Of a stretch of DNA of 64,000 nucleotides, positions 63,784 to 64,000 are shown piece after piece. The number at the start of each line of letters is the position of its first letter. Position 1 is the first letter of the stretch. The translations under genes and the position numbers were made by a program. The stretch lies in the NCBI RefSeq assembly GCF_009913435.1, contig NZ_CP047895.1, positions 371,001-435,000 on the forward strand. Reading direction: 5' to 3'. This DNA comes from Sphingomonas changnyeongensis. GTDB lineage: Bacteria; Pseudomonadota; Alphaproteobacteria; Sphingomonadales; Sphingomonadaceae. A model generated the notes under the pieces. That model was not told where the DNA came from. It saw nothing but the letters and a program-made list of their open reading frames with translations, and did no database searches.

Positions 63784-64000
63784 TCAGCGTTCGTCCAGCG
63801 TCGTCTGCCCCGCGTTTTTGCCCGTGATGCCGCGATAGAAGGCGAAGGCCGGGGCCATGTCGGCCTCATAATCGCCCGTGGGGATGATGACCGGACCGAT
63901 CCCCGAGCGACGCGTCGCATAGTCCATATAGCCGCACACGATCGGCACGCCCGCGCCCAGCGCGATCTGGTAGAAGCCGGTGCGCCAGCGCGTCGCGCGG
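63784..64000 (-). CDS. Lysophospholipid acyltransferase-like protein, C-terminal end
   Basis: Leftward frame with stop at 63784-63786, open to the window edge, about 71 residues. It ends RTGFYQIALGAGVPIVCGYMDYATRRSGIGPVIIPTGDYEADMAPAFAFYRGITGK and a short polar tail. The TGFYxIAxxAxVPIV and GxxxPTGDxEADM pattern matches the C-terminus of PlsC-like 1-acylglycerol-3-phosphate acyltransferases. The catalytic HX4D lies outside the window, so the call is by C-terminal similarity only. Confidence 0.72.
   Translation of the reverse strand, partial: RATRWRTGFYQIALGAGVPIVCGYMDYATRRSGIGPVIIPTGDYEADMAPAFAFYRGITGKNAGQTTLDER

Overview
The window is high-GC (roughly two thirds G+C), gene-dense bacterial chromosome. 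Gene order and protein types point to an alphaproteobacterium of the Sphingomonadaceae: hisS-prfA-prmC beside a DUF4167 gene, bamE divergent from a ubiquinol-cytochrome c chaperone/DUF177 pair, an LpxH-like phosphatase next to a GT4 glycosyltransferase, and a FixLJ/Crp-Fnr/HWE-kinase cluster. I see no rRNA, tRNA, CRISPR array, prophage or transposase gene.

Layout. 1-2058: start of a TonB receptor, then mtnP-maiA. 2354-6564: an exported diheme cytochrome with its beta-helix partner, a DUF2147 protein and an amino acid permease. 6826-12503: a crotonase, a proton symporter and a MacAB-like ABC exporter. 12723-19540: clpA, DUF1192, a quinone oxidoreductase, the LpxH-like/GT4 pair and ribF. 19716-25419: CHAP protein, small exported proteins, metC-sseA, an FeS-type (6-4) photolyase and infC. 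25750-33425: thrS, then a long rightward run (DUF898, M48 protease, small proteins, hydrolase, TPR, glyoxalases I and II, exported protein). 33530-43448: acyl-CoA synthetase, ggt, pyrD, maeB, bamE, DUF177 and others. 43469-51535: universal stress protein, alcohol dehydrogenase, CoA-transferase, and the oxygen-sensing FixL/FixJ, Crp/Fnr and HWE-kinase cluster. 51632-55853: DUF4167, prmC-prfA-hisS. 56000-64000: M61 peptidase, ppa, SDR and thiolase, nitroreductase, a membrane AraC regulator with a CPBP protease, and the end of an acyltransferase.

The most striking non-coding signal is a family of mosaic palindromes in six intergenic spaces. Five copies have 33-bp inverted arms around a 14-16 nt loop, flanked on the left by one to nearly three 50-bp hairpin units and often on the right by 29-30 bp repeats. 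Arm and hairpin bases covary between copies, loops occur in both orientations, and every copy lies just 3' of a leftward gene's stop codon. I know of no named family that matches.

Seven genes (mtnP, sseA, thrS, an exported DUF6491-like gene, ggt, fixL, prfA) are each exactly one base short, nearly always at a G/C run. Two are essential, so I read these as consensus errors of the source sequence rather than true pseudogenes. Other points of interest are an apparent AUA start codon for infC and an HWE-type kinase with Asp in place of the phospho-accepting His.
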